Below, one piece after another: positions 27,462 to 38,228 of a stretch of DNA of 64,000 bases. A program made the position numbers and the translations under genes. The notes below the pieces were generated by a model. The model was not told the DNA's origin and did no database searches. It worked only from the letters and a program-made list of their open reading frames with translations. This DNA comes from Tritrichomonas musculus (lineage: Eukaryota; Parabasalia; Tritrichomonadida; Tritrichomonadidae). Position 1 is the first letter of the stretch. Each line of letters begins with the position of its first letter. The stretch is taken from positions 744,001 to 808,000 of the forward strand of contig JAPFFF010000036.1 in assembly GCA_039105265.1 (NCBI GenBank), in the 5' to 3' direction.

Positions 27462-28535
27462 TTAAATGAACTTTCTTATTTGGTCGGGGATGGTATTTTG
27501 ATTCATCCAGTATTGACGTTCCATTGTCGATAATTTAGTTGGATGACCTTCGCGTAGATATTTCGATTTGATAGTATCTTTAACGGTTGAATCTTCATAT
27601 GTTATCGTATATGTATCTCTCTTCTTGTTATAAGATCGAATCTCTTTAACGATACCGCGTTTACCATCTTTGATTGATGTCGCTAGTGGAACGTTATTGG
27701 ATGACTTCACGAGTTTATATCCCGGTACAGTATCTACAGATCCATCGATAGATCGAATTAGAAACTGATTACCATCTTTGGAATCGACGACGTAAGACTC
27801 TTTAGATAGATTCGAACGACGTTTCGTTAATGGACTCTTATCGAGAACTACTCTAACTAGATCACCAGGTTTGAAATGATATGGATTTACTTGACGTTCC
27901 ATCTTATCGATATACTCTAACTCATCTTCATCTGTTATCTCATTCGGAGATTTATAATTAAGAGATCGATGCGGCATATCGTTATAGGATTCTACTAATG
28001 ATAGTATATCAGTGTTTGGTTCATTAGCTTTCATATCACGAATGGTTCTCATGAATCTGTTAATGATACCGAGTTTGTTATGATCGTTATCGGTCGTTGT
28101 TGTATATACAATATCATGTTCTCTCATGAAATCGAGTACGGATTTCGATAAGTATGATGCATCTTCATCTGATATGATAGACTTACACTCAGGTTCTGAT
28201 TTGATGAACTCGGTTAATGATTTCAACACTTGATTAGCACCTTTATTGATCATCTCATATGCATATGCTTTACGTGTGTTAACGTTAATGAACATCAAAT
28301 AGTCTGGATCTCCAATGAACGTATCCATTTGAAACGCATGTTGAATCTTCGAATAGATATGCATGAACTTTGGTGGCGGAATATGTTGATCGTGAACGAC
28401 TTTGTTTTGAAGATAGTCTTTAGCTTCATCATCCGTGAAACCATATCTATTAGCGATTCTCTTGAATTTCGATAACGTATTGGTTGGATACTTAGAATAA
28501 ACTTCATCAATGGTCTTGAACTTGATTCGGCTCAT
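27462..28535 (-). CDS. Polinton integrase (retroviral RVE type), set 2
   Basis: A 357-residue protein. The RNase-H-like core spans about residues 65-215: MDTFIGDPDYLMFINVNTRK, SIISDEDASYLS and the conserved end YNDMPHRSLNYKSPNE, which parallels YNNTPHRSLRMPNP in set 1. Residues about 225-285 form an SH3-like domain (KPGDLVRVVLDKSPLTKRRS, then VPGYKLVKSS). It would integrate the element. It lies between the ATPase and the penton-like gene with gaps of about 10 bases. It is strongly diverged from the set 1 integrase. Confidence 0.82.
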   Translation of the reverse strand: MSRIKFKTIDEVYSKYPTNTLSKFKRIANRYGFTDDEAKDYLQNKVVHDQHIPPPKFMHIYSKIQHAFQMDTFIGDPDYLMFINVNTRKAYAYEMINKGANQVLKSLTEFIKSEPECKSIISDEDASYLSKSVLDFMREHDIVYTTTTDNDHNKLGIINRFMRTIRDMKANEPNTDILSLVESYNDMPHRSLNYKSPNEITDEDELEYIDKMERQVNPYHFKPGDLVRVVLDKSPLTKRRSNLSKESYVVDSKDGNQFLIRSIDGSVDTVPGYKLVKSSNNVPLATSIKDGKRGIVKEIRSYNKKRDTYTITYEDSTVKDTIKSKYLREGHPTKLSTMERQYWMNQNTIPDQIRKFI

Positions 28536-28545
28536 TTATAGTGGA

Positions 28546-29886
28546 TTAAGAGTATAGCAGTTTACGGTTTTGTAAGAACACCATGTCCATTGTGAACACA
28601 ACATTATCGTTGATCGGTAATGGAATCTTAATCTCGTTTTTGTCGTAGAATTCAATCCAAAATGTTTCATCGCTATGGTTCAACTTATAATATTTGATCG
28701 GACAGAATGGTTCATTAGTTCTACCAACAAGATAATGATTCGATTGAGTTGCAAATGAAGCTACAACTTCACACTCCAAATCAGTTAATATGTTCTTCAA
28801 TATCAGTTCATGATGATAATGATATAGTTTGTATATATTGTTTTTGAATGGATTACCGGATCCGATATTGAAGAAGCTAGCTGTATATGGATCGAATTTG
28901 ATATTATTATATTCTTGTTCTTTAATATCATCTTCATCAATAGGTTCATTCCATTCTTCTTCTTCTTCTTCACCATCATCAATGTCAGGTTTAACAGGTT
29001 CTTCATATGGAATTAATCGACCTTCATGATTTATTCTATGTTTAATAAAGTTGACACTGCGATGTCCGTTATAAAAGTTACTATACGCAGAACCAATATG
29101 TAAAACAGTATTGTTTGGTCTCGTGATCAATATATCGGTTGATCTAAATAAATCAATTAAGTGTGAATCTTTAGATCGTAATTTCAAAATATGTTGGTTA
29201 TTTTCGAACACATCTTCGATGATAATGTCTTCGCTTTGTAAATAGAATGGTATATGTTCGCCAATCAATTCATCACTCTTAGTTAACATCGATTTATAAT
29301 CATCTTTGATATCTTCTAATTGTTTTAGCAAAGTAGTTCGTTCATCTGGAGTTATATCTCTAGCCATGATCTTCTCTTTCAGATGATTATATAGATTATG
29401 ATCATCAATAGCTTTTCGTATATGGTCGACAATATCGATCCAATCATCATTTGACGTTACTTTGATACTTATTGGAATTTGATATACTCGTACATATTCA
29501 TTCGGTAGATTATCCATAACTATTTCATGTATATCATCTGTTGATAACGTTTCACATATTTCTTTGTTAACTCGTGTAATTAAATCTCTTAGTTTATCAT
29601 ATGCATCATTATCAAATTTTCGAACGAACAGATCAAACTTAATCCAACCAGTTCTCCATTTGACAGACATATGACGAACACCGATTATTTTTTCACCGAG
29701 ATTGGATGTTCTCCATTCAGCTGGATATTTAAAGTAGATTCTGTTGAAGTGTTCATCGTTATCGGTATAATATTTAGTGGTTCCGTAATCACCATCAACT
29801 CTTAACGAATCAACTACAGAGTTATAAACCGTTTCGATTGGTAACGGAATGTGTTCATCTTCTGTGTTATCTCTTCTATAACTCAT
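28546..29886 (-). CDS. candidate penton/minor capsid protein
   Basis: A protein of 446 residues from the ATG at 29,886 (MSYRRDNTEDEHIPL); this start is favoured by a TTATTTTTG box 11 bases upstream. The first ~130 residues are beta-rich with RIYFKYPAEW and VKWRTGWIKFDLFVRK. The centre is helical, followed by an acidic run (EEEEEEW) and a C-terminal beta-rich domain (NIYKLYHYHHELI ... FWIEFYDKNEIKIPLP). The C-terminus resembles the 110-residue set 1 protein at 5735-6067. Polintons carry a penton-like minor capsid protein and this is the best candidate in set 2, but I cannot confirm the fold. Confidence 0.45.
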   Translation of the reverse strand: MSYRRDNTEDEHIPLPIETVYNSVVDSLRVDGDYGTTKYYTDNDEHFNRIYFKYPAEWRTSNLGEKIIGVRHMSVKWRTGWIKFDLFVRKFDNDAYDKLRDLITRVNKEICETLSTDDIHEIVMDNLPNEYVRVYQIPISIKVTSNDDWIDIVDHIRKAIDDHNLYNHLKEKIMARDITPDERTTLLKQLEDIKDDYKSMLTKSDELIGEHIPFYLQSEDIIIEDVFENNQHILKLRSKDSHLIDLFRSTDILITRPNNTVLHIGSAYSNFYNGHRSVNFIKHRINHEGRLIPYEEPVKPDIDDGEEEEEEWNEPIDEDDIKEQEYNNIKFDPYTASFFNIGSGNPFKNNIYKLYHYHHELILKNILTDLECEVVASFATQSNHYLVGRTNEPFCPIKYYKLNHSDETFWIEFYDKNEIKIPLPINDNVVFTMDMVFLQNRKLLYS

Positions 29887-29897
29887 TTCAATGAAAC

Positions 29898-29906
29898 CAA
29901 AAATAA
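29898..29906 (-). promoter_or_regulatory. TTATTTTTG box
   Basis: Exact TTATTTTTG on the minus strand, 11 bases before the ATG at 29,886; it decides the start codon. Confidence 0.45.
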
Positions 29907-29983
29907 ACATCACTTACTATTCATCGTCAGCGAATTCATCTCATGATTCGTCAGCGAATTCATCATTATCGACCATAAAATCG

Positions 29984-30062
29984 CATGGTTAATATAAAGG
30001 GTACATATCGGGTTATAGTTAACCCACTAACCAACGACGTGGTTCATGAGTGATTCTGATCG
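29984..30062 (+). repeat. third copy of the 90-bp repeat
   Basis: About 79 bases closely matching 23,486-23,575 (CATGGTTA, TATAAAGGGTACATATCGGG, GTTAACCC, GATTCTGATCG). It lies upstream of the divergent 28,546-29,886 gene, near the right end of the element. Confidence 0.85.
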
Positions 30063-30279
30063 TTTATAGATGGTTCATACATGTTATCGTTAGGGATTCG
30101 TATTCAATGAATCGTTAGTGAGTTCGTTTACTTAACAATACACATGAGTTCATTTAATGTATTTCGTTAGTGATATCGTTTACAGATTAATTCGTTAGCG
30201 AGTTAGTTATTAGGTTTATCAGTTGCAAATCAATATCGGTTGAACTATAATAATAATTTCTATAGGGTGACAAAATCAA

Positions 30280-30595
30280 AGTAGTAATACTAAGGGGGGT
30301 ACGATGGCTATTGAAATGATCTCTCTATTATTTTTAGTATATGATTATCGTCTGTGATGGACTTTCCAGACGTTGTTAACGATTTTATCGAACTATCGGA
30401 CTTATATGGGTATCTCTAACGTTTCCAATTATTTACGTGATGGTTTTCAGTTAGTGGGTACTAGTATACCGGCGATGTGTTTCGAATTGGTTCTGAACTG
30501 TTGAGTGTTGTTCGGACCTAGTAAAACCGTATAAAGTTAACGTAATTGTTTTAGCGAATTTCAATAGCCATCGTACCCCCCTTAGTATTACTACT
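30280..30595. repeat. perfect 38-bp inverted repeat at the Polinton right end
   Basis: Arms 30,280-30,317 and 30,558-30,595 are exact reverse complements, 240 bases apart. Each starts AGTAGTAATACTAAGG when read inward from its outer end. Polinton termini begin 5'-AG, so 30,595 is the likely right end of the element. A stem with a 240-base loop, or a 316-bp mini-element with Polinton ends, are both possible. No 6-bp target duplication flanks it. Confidence 0.8.
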
Positions 30596-32525
30596 GATGT
30601 ACGGAAGATACAAAGTATCTGGAGCACTGCTTAACATTACTATAATTCTATTTATGATAAATTTATGAATGCTCCGTATTATTCTCTTTCAATCCTAATG
30701 ATATTACATCAACTAATAGGTTATATATATCTGATCACTTCATTCAGAGGACTCAAAATATTATTATTATATTATATATATTTGGATGTGAGGCAGTGAT
30801 TATAAAGTTGATTTTTATATATTTAAATCTTTATATAATATCATATATTATTATATTATTTTTATTAATATTTATTGGATATAAGTGTAAATATTGCATT
30901 TTATACTATTCAAAGAAATTGAATAGTTTACATTATCATATAAAATAAATAAATATCATTTAAAGGTCTAGGAAAAAACTGTCTACTTCAAAAAAAATTG
31001 TCTTCTCTCCTAGTAGTTGATAACATTAAATTAAATTCATGATAAAATATTATTGTTATGCATGATATGAGTATATATTTATATTTTAAATAATGTATAA
31101 AACAATTGATTATTTTTTTTATTATCCCTATCATTTTAAATTCAAATAAATCTATTTGCTTATATATAAAATAAATATTATTTATGCAAATAAATATTTG
31201 AGGAAATATAATGAAACAAAAAAAATTTTTTTTATAATCATTTACGAATGACTTTAAAATTTCATTTTCTGGCTAAATCGTTTAATTAACAATTATTTAT
31301 TAATAAACATACGAAAATATATAAATTAATAATATTCATTAGACCAAAAATCATAAAAAAATGGATGATTCAGGATGAATTTTATTCAATTGCCTATTTT
31401 TTCCTGCTTTAGTCAGTTATAAATACTTTATAAATGATTTATAAATTGTTCTTAATCTGAATTATTTGTTTTATCCAAAAAATAATTAAAATGATAATTA
31501 TTTATATCAAACCGATATATTAGATGATATTATAAAGTAAATAGAATAAATATTGTTTATATAGGAACAATTATTATTATATATTTGTCAAAATTATCTA
31601 TTAGTTCTTTATTTTATTAAAAAAAAAAAATCCATAATTAATAAATATATCATTTGTTGATCATATTTATTTTTTTGAATATTTAATAGATATAAAATAC
31701 TATTGATATAATTATTATTATATTTTTTATTGTTATAAAAAGATATTTTAGTTTTTTTTATATTTTATTTATCAATTATATTATATTCAAATTTGAATAG
31801 CATTCAATTTATTTCTGATATATTTTTTCCTCAATTTAAAATATGTTTAACTCATATAAAATTAATTGAAGAATTAAAAATTAGCATAAAATAAACAATG
31901 CAAAGGACTTGTACTTAATAAATATGATTAATATTGATATTCATGACAAAAATAATTTTGGTATAATAATATGCGACAGAAACAATTTTTAATAATAAAA
32001 TTATTAAAAATATGTGCTTGTATTTTTGATATTTATATTATCCTTAATTATATTGAATAATAAATATTTTTTACAATCACACATATTTTAATTAAATTAA
32101 TAATATAAAATATACACAAAAAAAAAGAATTATTTGTACCGAAATGTTAATAAAATGTATTTTATTTTCAGAAAATTAGTATATATGGTGTTTTTAAAAA
32201 TCAAGATATATTGAGATTTTGAAAGTTTCCAATTACGACCAAATTTTAAAAATATAATCAAATTTAAAAGAGTGCATATTATGTTTACTATTTTATTCGG
32301 CTTAAATTGTTTACAAAACAATGTATTTATATATTGATTTCTGTATTTTTAATCTAAACGTAAGGTTAGGTGCTTTTGATTTTAACGGAACTTTTTTTTT
32401 GAGAAAAATTCTGAAGATTTTAGGTTTTTTTGATTTTTTTAAAAAAAATGAATCAGAAGCACCTTAACAAAAAGTGAAAATTGAAAAGAGCAAAAAAAAT
32501 TGAATTGGTTTTTTTGATTTATCCC

Positions 32526-32569
<44 letters not shown>

Positions 32570-32582
32570 TAAATTTTGAAAT
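30596..32582. other. AT-rich non-coding DNA
   Basis: Extremely AT-rich sequence with no convincing frame. A small hairpin-forming inverted repeat (GTTAGGTGCTTTTGATT at about 32,363 with its complement near 32,446-32,467) and a 41-base poly(A) tract (32,527-32,567) lie at its right end. Nothing else seen. Confidence 0.7.
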
Positions 32583-33300
32583 GCACAAAAAGTGCCCAAA
32601 AAGTGAAAAAAACTGAAAAAGTTTCCCAAAAAGTGCTTTTTGCACAAAAAGTGACAAATTTGGAGAAAAAAAAAACTTAAATAAATCATAAATAGAATTA
32701 AAATGTTTTTATAAAAATTATAATATAAAATGTATAAGTCCATATGAAATAAAAAATGGTATAAAATTGAGAAATGCAAATTATCCTATATATTTCATAT
32801 ATTTGATCTAATATTGTGAAAAAGGCAAATTATCATTTAATGTAGTTTGTATATTAATATTTGCGTGTCATTTTCGCGATAATATTGATACTTCAAATAT
32901 TGATTGATTTTCTAAAAATAAAAGAAAATTACTTATTTGAAATTATTTAACGTTAATTAACAAATTAGTCATCACCATTTTTAATTTAATAATGTTTTTT
33001 ATGAGATAATTTTATATTAAATGTGAGATATTATTTTCTCAGAAAAAAAACAAAATAATTAAAATTGATAATAAAATATTGAATGGCAATAGAAAAATTA
33101 TTGAATTAATTATTATTATATTTCATATTTATTTATTTTAATATGTTCATGCACTATACGGATATATAAACTTTAATCTGCTTATATAATATTATTAAAC
33201 ATATATTTAGTGGTTATTTTATATGATATAAATGTTATATTTCATAGAATTCATATTTTATATTTTGTGAATAAAGTATAATTTTGAATAAAAATAATTA

Positions 33301-36300
33301 TAGATCCATGAAAAAGTAGATAACATCACAATTAAGAAAGGTCGTACAACTGAATTTTAACAGTAAAACTCAATGATTGGTTTGTTTAAACTAATTATAT
33401 TTTATTATAATAATAATAATCACTTTTATAAATATTTGCATCGTACAAAATTCAAATTAAAATAAAAACTAAAAGGATATAAGTATATATTAAATTTTCT
33501 TCAGAAAATAAATTTGAGTATTTTATCTCAATTTATTTTAATTATTTTTGATAAGAATTTTATAACACTTTATAAAAATTTAGAATAGCGATAACTTTTT
33601 ATATAATTTATTTTAATCATTAATTCTTTTGATATCTTTTTATATGCTTGTAAAACATTAATTGTTATATAAAAATAGTTATTATTATTGAAAAAAAAAT
33701 TCATTTTTTAGCTAAAAATGCAGAAAAATTGAATTATTAAATGATGATTTTAAAAAAAATGGACGTTACAGGAGCCAAATGACGAATACAATTTTATTTA
33801 TATGCATTTACTTTCTAATATATTTGAATTTCATTCTAAATCAAATGTCAGTTTTTTCTAAAAATGCAGATTTAGTTGATTGGTTTCAAAAATATAAAAA
33901 GTTTAATATTTCAATTAATGAAGGATTTCGTCAAAAAGTAAAATATTATTTTTATAACACATAGTATATCCATTCAAATGACATCTATATTTTTTAAATG
34001 ATGCAAATATATAAGAAATCGATATATATTGAATTTTAATTAAAGTCTTTATTTCAACCATTACATTTTATAATATTGGATATAAAATATATAAATTATA
34101 TATTATAATTATTAATTAAATTATTTATTAAGATAAATATAAATTTATTTAATTTTATTTTTTATTCAATTTAGTTGTAAGACCTTTCAATTAAGTAGAT
34201 AACAAATAACTTTTTCTTTCAAAAAGTTTAAAATATTGAAAAAAATTCATAAAGCAATTTAAAAAAATATTTGGTGGAGAAAAAAACAAGTAAAATAGCA
34301 TTTAAATATAAAAAACTAAATAAATTCAAAGGAAAAATGAATGTTGTCTTGAAACACCATTCAAAAAAAAAAAGTATTCAATTTATTTTATTCTTAATTC
34401 TTATAAAATATTTCATTTTGCACCTATTTGATTATCATATTTCAGTTCATGAGATCAAGTAAATTGTTTTAAATATATTTTCTACTGTTGCTTGATTTAG
34501 AAATCCTATATGGGATTGAGGATTATTTTTTTCAAAAAAACAACAATTATATCACAAATTCGTATGAAAAATTAATTTCAATAATTTTTTAAAAGGAAAA
34601 AATAAATTTCAAAAAAAAAAAAAGTATATAAGATCAATAATTCAGATTAAAGAATTTTTATTTCTTTTTGGGAGATGGAAAATATGTAAGAGTTATTGTT
34701 GTTTTTTGTTTCTTTTTATTTTTATTTTTCTGATAAAAATTATATAGCATCATTTGATTATTTGTCATTGGCATTCTTGATCGAAATAGTTGATTTAAAT
34801 ACGATTCTTCATAAAATCTAATTCGTTTAATCTGGGTTAAGTCAAAAGTAACTAATTCTGGAAATTGTGCAAAATTGAGATATAGAGTTGTGATGATTCC
34901 TATTTGTCGGAATGCAGATCGACAATTGATTGGATTTGCAACTTGATATAACGATTTGTGAATTTTTATAATTTGATTGCAAACTTTGGATAATTCAGGA
35001 TTAGCTCTAAAATTTGATTGAATCTGCTTCATACATCCGAAAATCCCAAGATCAAGCGGCTGGGATTGATCGGATGTATGAGCAGATAGAAAATGAATTG
35101 AGAGATTATGTAAGGTCAAATTAATTTGACCTAAAGCATTTTTATGTGACTTGTAGCCGTCTAAGATTAAAACAGCTCTACCAAAGTATTGATATTGAAT
35201 ACGCAATCTTCTTAAATTAGGTAAAAAGCATGTGTTCATCCAGAATAAAAAAGATTGCGTATTAACGTATCCAGAATCTGTATGAACCACCTGCAGTGAC
35301 TCATATGGCAGGTGGTCATACAGATCTGTTTCTATTGTCTTGCGTTGTACTGTATACTGTGGCTTGCATCCAATCCCATTAAGATTGATGCAAGCCAAGC
35401 AAGTAGCGGTCTTAATTGAACGATCAACAGAGTATTCTGCTCTGGGCTTTGAAAAATTCTTTGGGACAATAACCACGGTTTCGTGGGCGTCTGCGAAATC
35501 AGATTGGCCCATCTCATCGACATTGAACACAAAAGGAGCCGGAACACCACTAACTTTTTGCGATAACTGCATAAGATTTGTTTCAATGTCGATGAGACTT
35601 GCTTCTACCCTGTCTTTGTCCATTGGAACACCAATGCAGGTCTTGTAATCATCACTAAATTTTGTATAAAACAAATGTCTTAATGTGTCTTGTGAGATAT
35701 ATTTTTTGAAATTTGTGTATATAAGGTCAGATATTTCGGCAAAAGTAGGATAAATCCGAAATGCTGGATTATACAAGAGTTGATTGATAAGGCCTCTTAA
35801 AATATTTAATTCATTATCATTTAAAGTGCAAGGTCTGCCATCTACTCCAGGGCCACGAATGTAATTCTTCTCCATATCCCAAATAAGATGGCGGGATTCA
35901 TTGAATAGCTTTCCTATTCTTTCATAGGAAACTTTTAGAGGCGGATTTCTTAAATGGCTGCATAAGACGCCAATTTGTTCGCAAAAACTTTCAGCCATAA
36001 TGTAATCCATTTGGTTGATAGCAAAATTGAAAGCTGCTTTTTCTTCATCGGTGCCCTCAAATTGATTGACCATTTGCTTGGGAAGCAAGTATGGCTTATT
36101 TTGCTGGGCAGTGATGTTGTATCGCGACATTGGAAATAGTCTGAAATTAAATACTCATTCAATTTTCTGAAAAACAAAATTTGAATAGTGTTCACAAAAA
36201 CCTCAACTTTTTCATTTGAATCTCAGAAATCAATTCTCAATTTTTTTCTGATGACACAAACTTTTTGAAACAAAATAATGAAAGAAAAACCCAAAATGAT

Positions 36301-36467
36301 CGCAAAAATTGTGAAATTTTTTTCAAAAAGTTATTGTTTCAATACTTTATTTTGTTACCCACTTTCCACTTTTCTGAGCTATTACAAATAACTTTGTGTA
36401 AATTCAATAGAATGAAGTGATATGTTATCTACTTTTTCACGATGTTATCTACTTTTTCATGGATCTG
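33301..36467 (-). mobile_element. pogo-like DNA transposon A, complete
   Basis: About 3.17 kb bounded by 27-base terminal inverted repeats, TAGATCCATGAAAAAGTAG at the left and its complement with CAG at the tip on the right (CAGATCC), one mismatch. TA duplications lie at 33,299-33,300 and 36,468-36,469. A second copy of the TGTTATCTACTTTTTCA motif is just inside the right end (36,423-36,440). The element carries one intact transposase on the minus strand. It sits inside the left arm of P1. CAG tips, TA duplications and a DDE_1 transposase fit the pogo group. Confidence 0.85.
34658..36130 (-). CDS. pogo/DDE_1 transposase of element A
   Basis: A 490-residue intact protein, ATG at 36,130. The catalytic triad is visible: Asp205 in FNVDEMGQSDF, Asp324 in LILDGYKSHK and Asp360 in SDQSQPLDLGIF, giving a DDD core with 36-residue last spacing. 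The N-terminal ~200 residues are helical and probably hold the DNA-binding helix-turn-helix domains (VSYERIGKLFNESRHL). The C-terminus is lysine-rich. The enzyme would excise and reinsert the element at TA sites. An unbroken frame, intact triad and good terminal repeats suggest recent activity. Within the TA-inserting DDE_1 families, pogo is favoured by the CAG tips. Confidence 0.88.
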   Translation of the reverse strand: MSRYNITAQQNKPYLLPKQMVNQFEGTDEEKAAFNFAINQMDYIMAESFCEQIGVLCSHLRNPPLKVSYERIGKLFNESRHLIWDMEKNYIRGPGVDGRPCTLNDNELNILRGLINQLLYNPAFRIYPTFAEISDLIYTNFKKYISQDTLRHLFYTKFSDDYKTCIGVPMDKDRVEASLIDIETNLMQLSQKVSGVPAPFVFNVDEMGQSDFADAHETVVIVPKNFSKPRAEYSVDRSIKTATCLACINLNGIGCKPQYTVQRKTIETDLYDHLPYESLQVVHTDSGYVNTQSFLFWMNTCFLPNLRRLRIQYQYFGRAVLILDGYKSHKNALGQINLTLHNLSIHFLSAHTSDQSQPLDLGIFGCMKQIQSNFRANPELSKVCNQIIKIHKSLYQVANPINCRSAFRQIGIITTLYLNFAQFPELVTFDLTQIKRIRFYEESYLNQLFRSRMPMTNNQMMLYNFYQKNKNKKKQKTTITLTYFPSPKKK

Positions 36468-36667
36468 TATATATTGAATGCATTGAAATATTTATTTTTA
36501 TAAACGGCTCTTTTATCTTTTATCGATTTATTTTACAATAGAAAAGATTTTTAATATTAATAATATGATATAATTATTTAGTATATTGTTCATTATTTTG
36601 GAGTTCCTGATATTTTCCTTTATGTGGTGAAAATTGAACAATTTGATGAAAATATTATATCTTCTCT

Positions 36668-37699
36668 AAGGATGTTGCCCACTGCCCAATTATGCATGGC
36701 ATTAAAAAAATCTGCCCTGCCCACATGGGCAATGCATTTTTTTATATAAATATATTAACTTTTTTTGCATTGATAATGTGTATAAATTTTACTTTTAAAT
36801 ATTTTTTTAATTAAAAAAAAATATCTAAATTTTATATTATATATGTAAAAATTGAATTGTTTATATTGGGCATTAAACCTTTGAAATTTTTGGGCATGGG
36901 CGCCCATGCCCATCATTCAAAATTTGAAAGAATTTCAATAGTTTACATGCTGGGCAGTACTGCCCACTTTCATAAGGTCAAATGTGGTCAAATAAATTAA
37001 CCTTTTTGCCCAGGCTTTTTTATAATTAATAATGTTAAAATATGCATTTATTTTCTTAAAGTACCTCAAATAAGCTCGGAAATGCTTTTTGGAGCTTTTT
37101 TTACTGTGATTTAGAAGCTGTTTATTGCAATCATCTGAATCAATAATAATTAAATCGGGATATAACAATAAGAGGCTCCAAAATACAGTAAAAAAGCTCA
37201 GAAGAGCATTTATAAGCTATATATTTCTAATTCAAGAACTGGTTGTTCCTATACTTTATATTGAAAGAAGTAATATTTGAATATTATTCCTTTATTCTTT
37301 TTTTTTATTTATAAATTTATAAATTTATGACAATTACTAAGAATATGTTTATCAAATATATTAAAATTAAAATGATTCAGATTATCCTATAAAAAATATA
37401 AAATATCATATGTTAAAAACTGTTATGTCATTTTTAACCACCATCATTATGATATTCACATTGTGATGATTCTTTTGAGACCCAATTTGATGTGTTTATT
37501 TAAAAAGGATATCATAATATGAGCCCTCTAATATACTCTATTAGATTTATAATCAAAAAAAATATAAATATAGCGAATAAACCTTTTTTTGAAAAGAAAA
37601 TTTTAAAAAATGTGGTTATATTTTTTTTAGGGCAATTTCCAAAAAATCTTAGGCATTTTGGGCAAATTTTTTATAAATGGTCGGGCAAAAACGCATCAT
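36668..37699. mobile_element. non-autonomous element C in the left arm of P1
   Basis: The right arm of P1 lacks this 1,032-bp block, which shows it is an insertion. It is flanked by a direct duplication TATCTTCTCT (36,658-36,667 and 37,700-37,709; 8-10 bases). Ends are rich in GCCC motifs (TTGCCCACTGCCC at the left, TTTTTGCCCGACC inverted at the right), giving weak inverted ends. The duplication length fits hAT or Mutator-like elements. No transposase inside. Confidence 0.75.
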
Positions 37700-37702
37700 T
37701 AT

Positions 37703-37946
37703 CTTCTCTTAATCCAGTTACATGAACTAGCAATAAACGATATAAAGTAATTTAATGGTTATTATAGTTGTTCATTCTTATTCTTTCATTTGTTTTCATA
37801 GAATCTTATTTCAAAATATTATATCTTCTCTTCATCCAGTTATATAAACTAGCAATAAACGATATAAAGTAATTTAATGGCTATTATAGTTGTTCATTCT
37901 TATTCTTTCATTTGTTTTCATGGAATCTTATTAAGAAATTTAATAT
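37703..37946. repeat. 122-bp tandem duplication in the palindrome arm
   Basis: Two copies (starting 37,703 and 37,825) with GAACTAGCAATAAACGATAT and GTTGTTCATTCTTATTC. The same duplication is present, inverted, in the right arm (about 39,990-40,200), so it predates arm formation or is kept by gene conversion. Confidence 0.8.
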
Positions 37947-38228
37947 TTTTTTTTTTTTTTTTCCCCTCTCTCCCCTCACTATTTCATTTAGTATATATTA
38001 GTATATAATAAATTGTAGTGTTATCTGATATTATGATAACACAAATACTTTATTTATTTTATGCTTATTTCATACAAATCATCAATTTTCGATTTTGAAT
38101 ATGCTCATTGAATTATTTCAATGGATAAAATATAAAGAAATGGTTTTTTAATTTCTAACTAACGACAGGCTTTTTGTTTTAAGTAATCAAATTATTACAA
38201 TCAAGGAGTTCATTTACATTAATATTAC

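Larger units (their letters stand above)
17641..30595. mobile_element. Polinton (Maverick) element, set 2
   Basis: A second set of Polinton-type genes: giant fibre-like protein, capsid-neighbour protein, divergent major capsid protein, small virion-type proteins, ATPase, integrase and a penton-like candidate. No DNA polymerase and no protease were recognised. All the large frames look whole. The right end is probably at 30,595, where a perfect 38-bp inverted repeat ends in CT-3' and composition falls to host-like AT richness. The left end is uncertain. The capsid, ATPase and integrase differ strongly from those of set 1, so this is not a recent duplication of it. Confidence 0.85.

Noticed and set aside
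32439-32779. Phe-rich minus-strand frames
   Set aside because: They are translations of the poly(A) tract and the P1 arm; the same kind of frame appears at 48,265-48,507 in the mirror arm.
33779-34462. Two ~60-residue frames inside element A
   Set aside because: AT-rich, hydrophobic or lysine-rich chance frames; no counterpart or promoter, and the element needs only its transposase.
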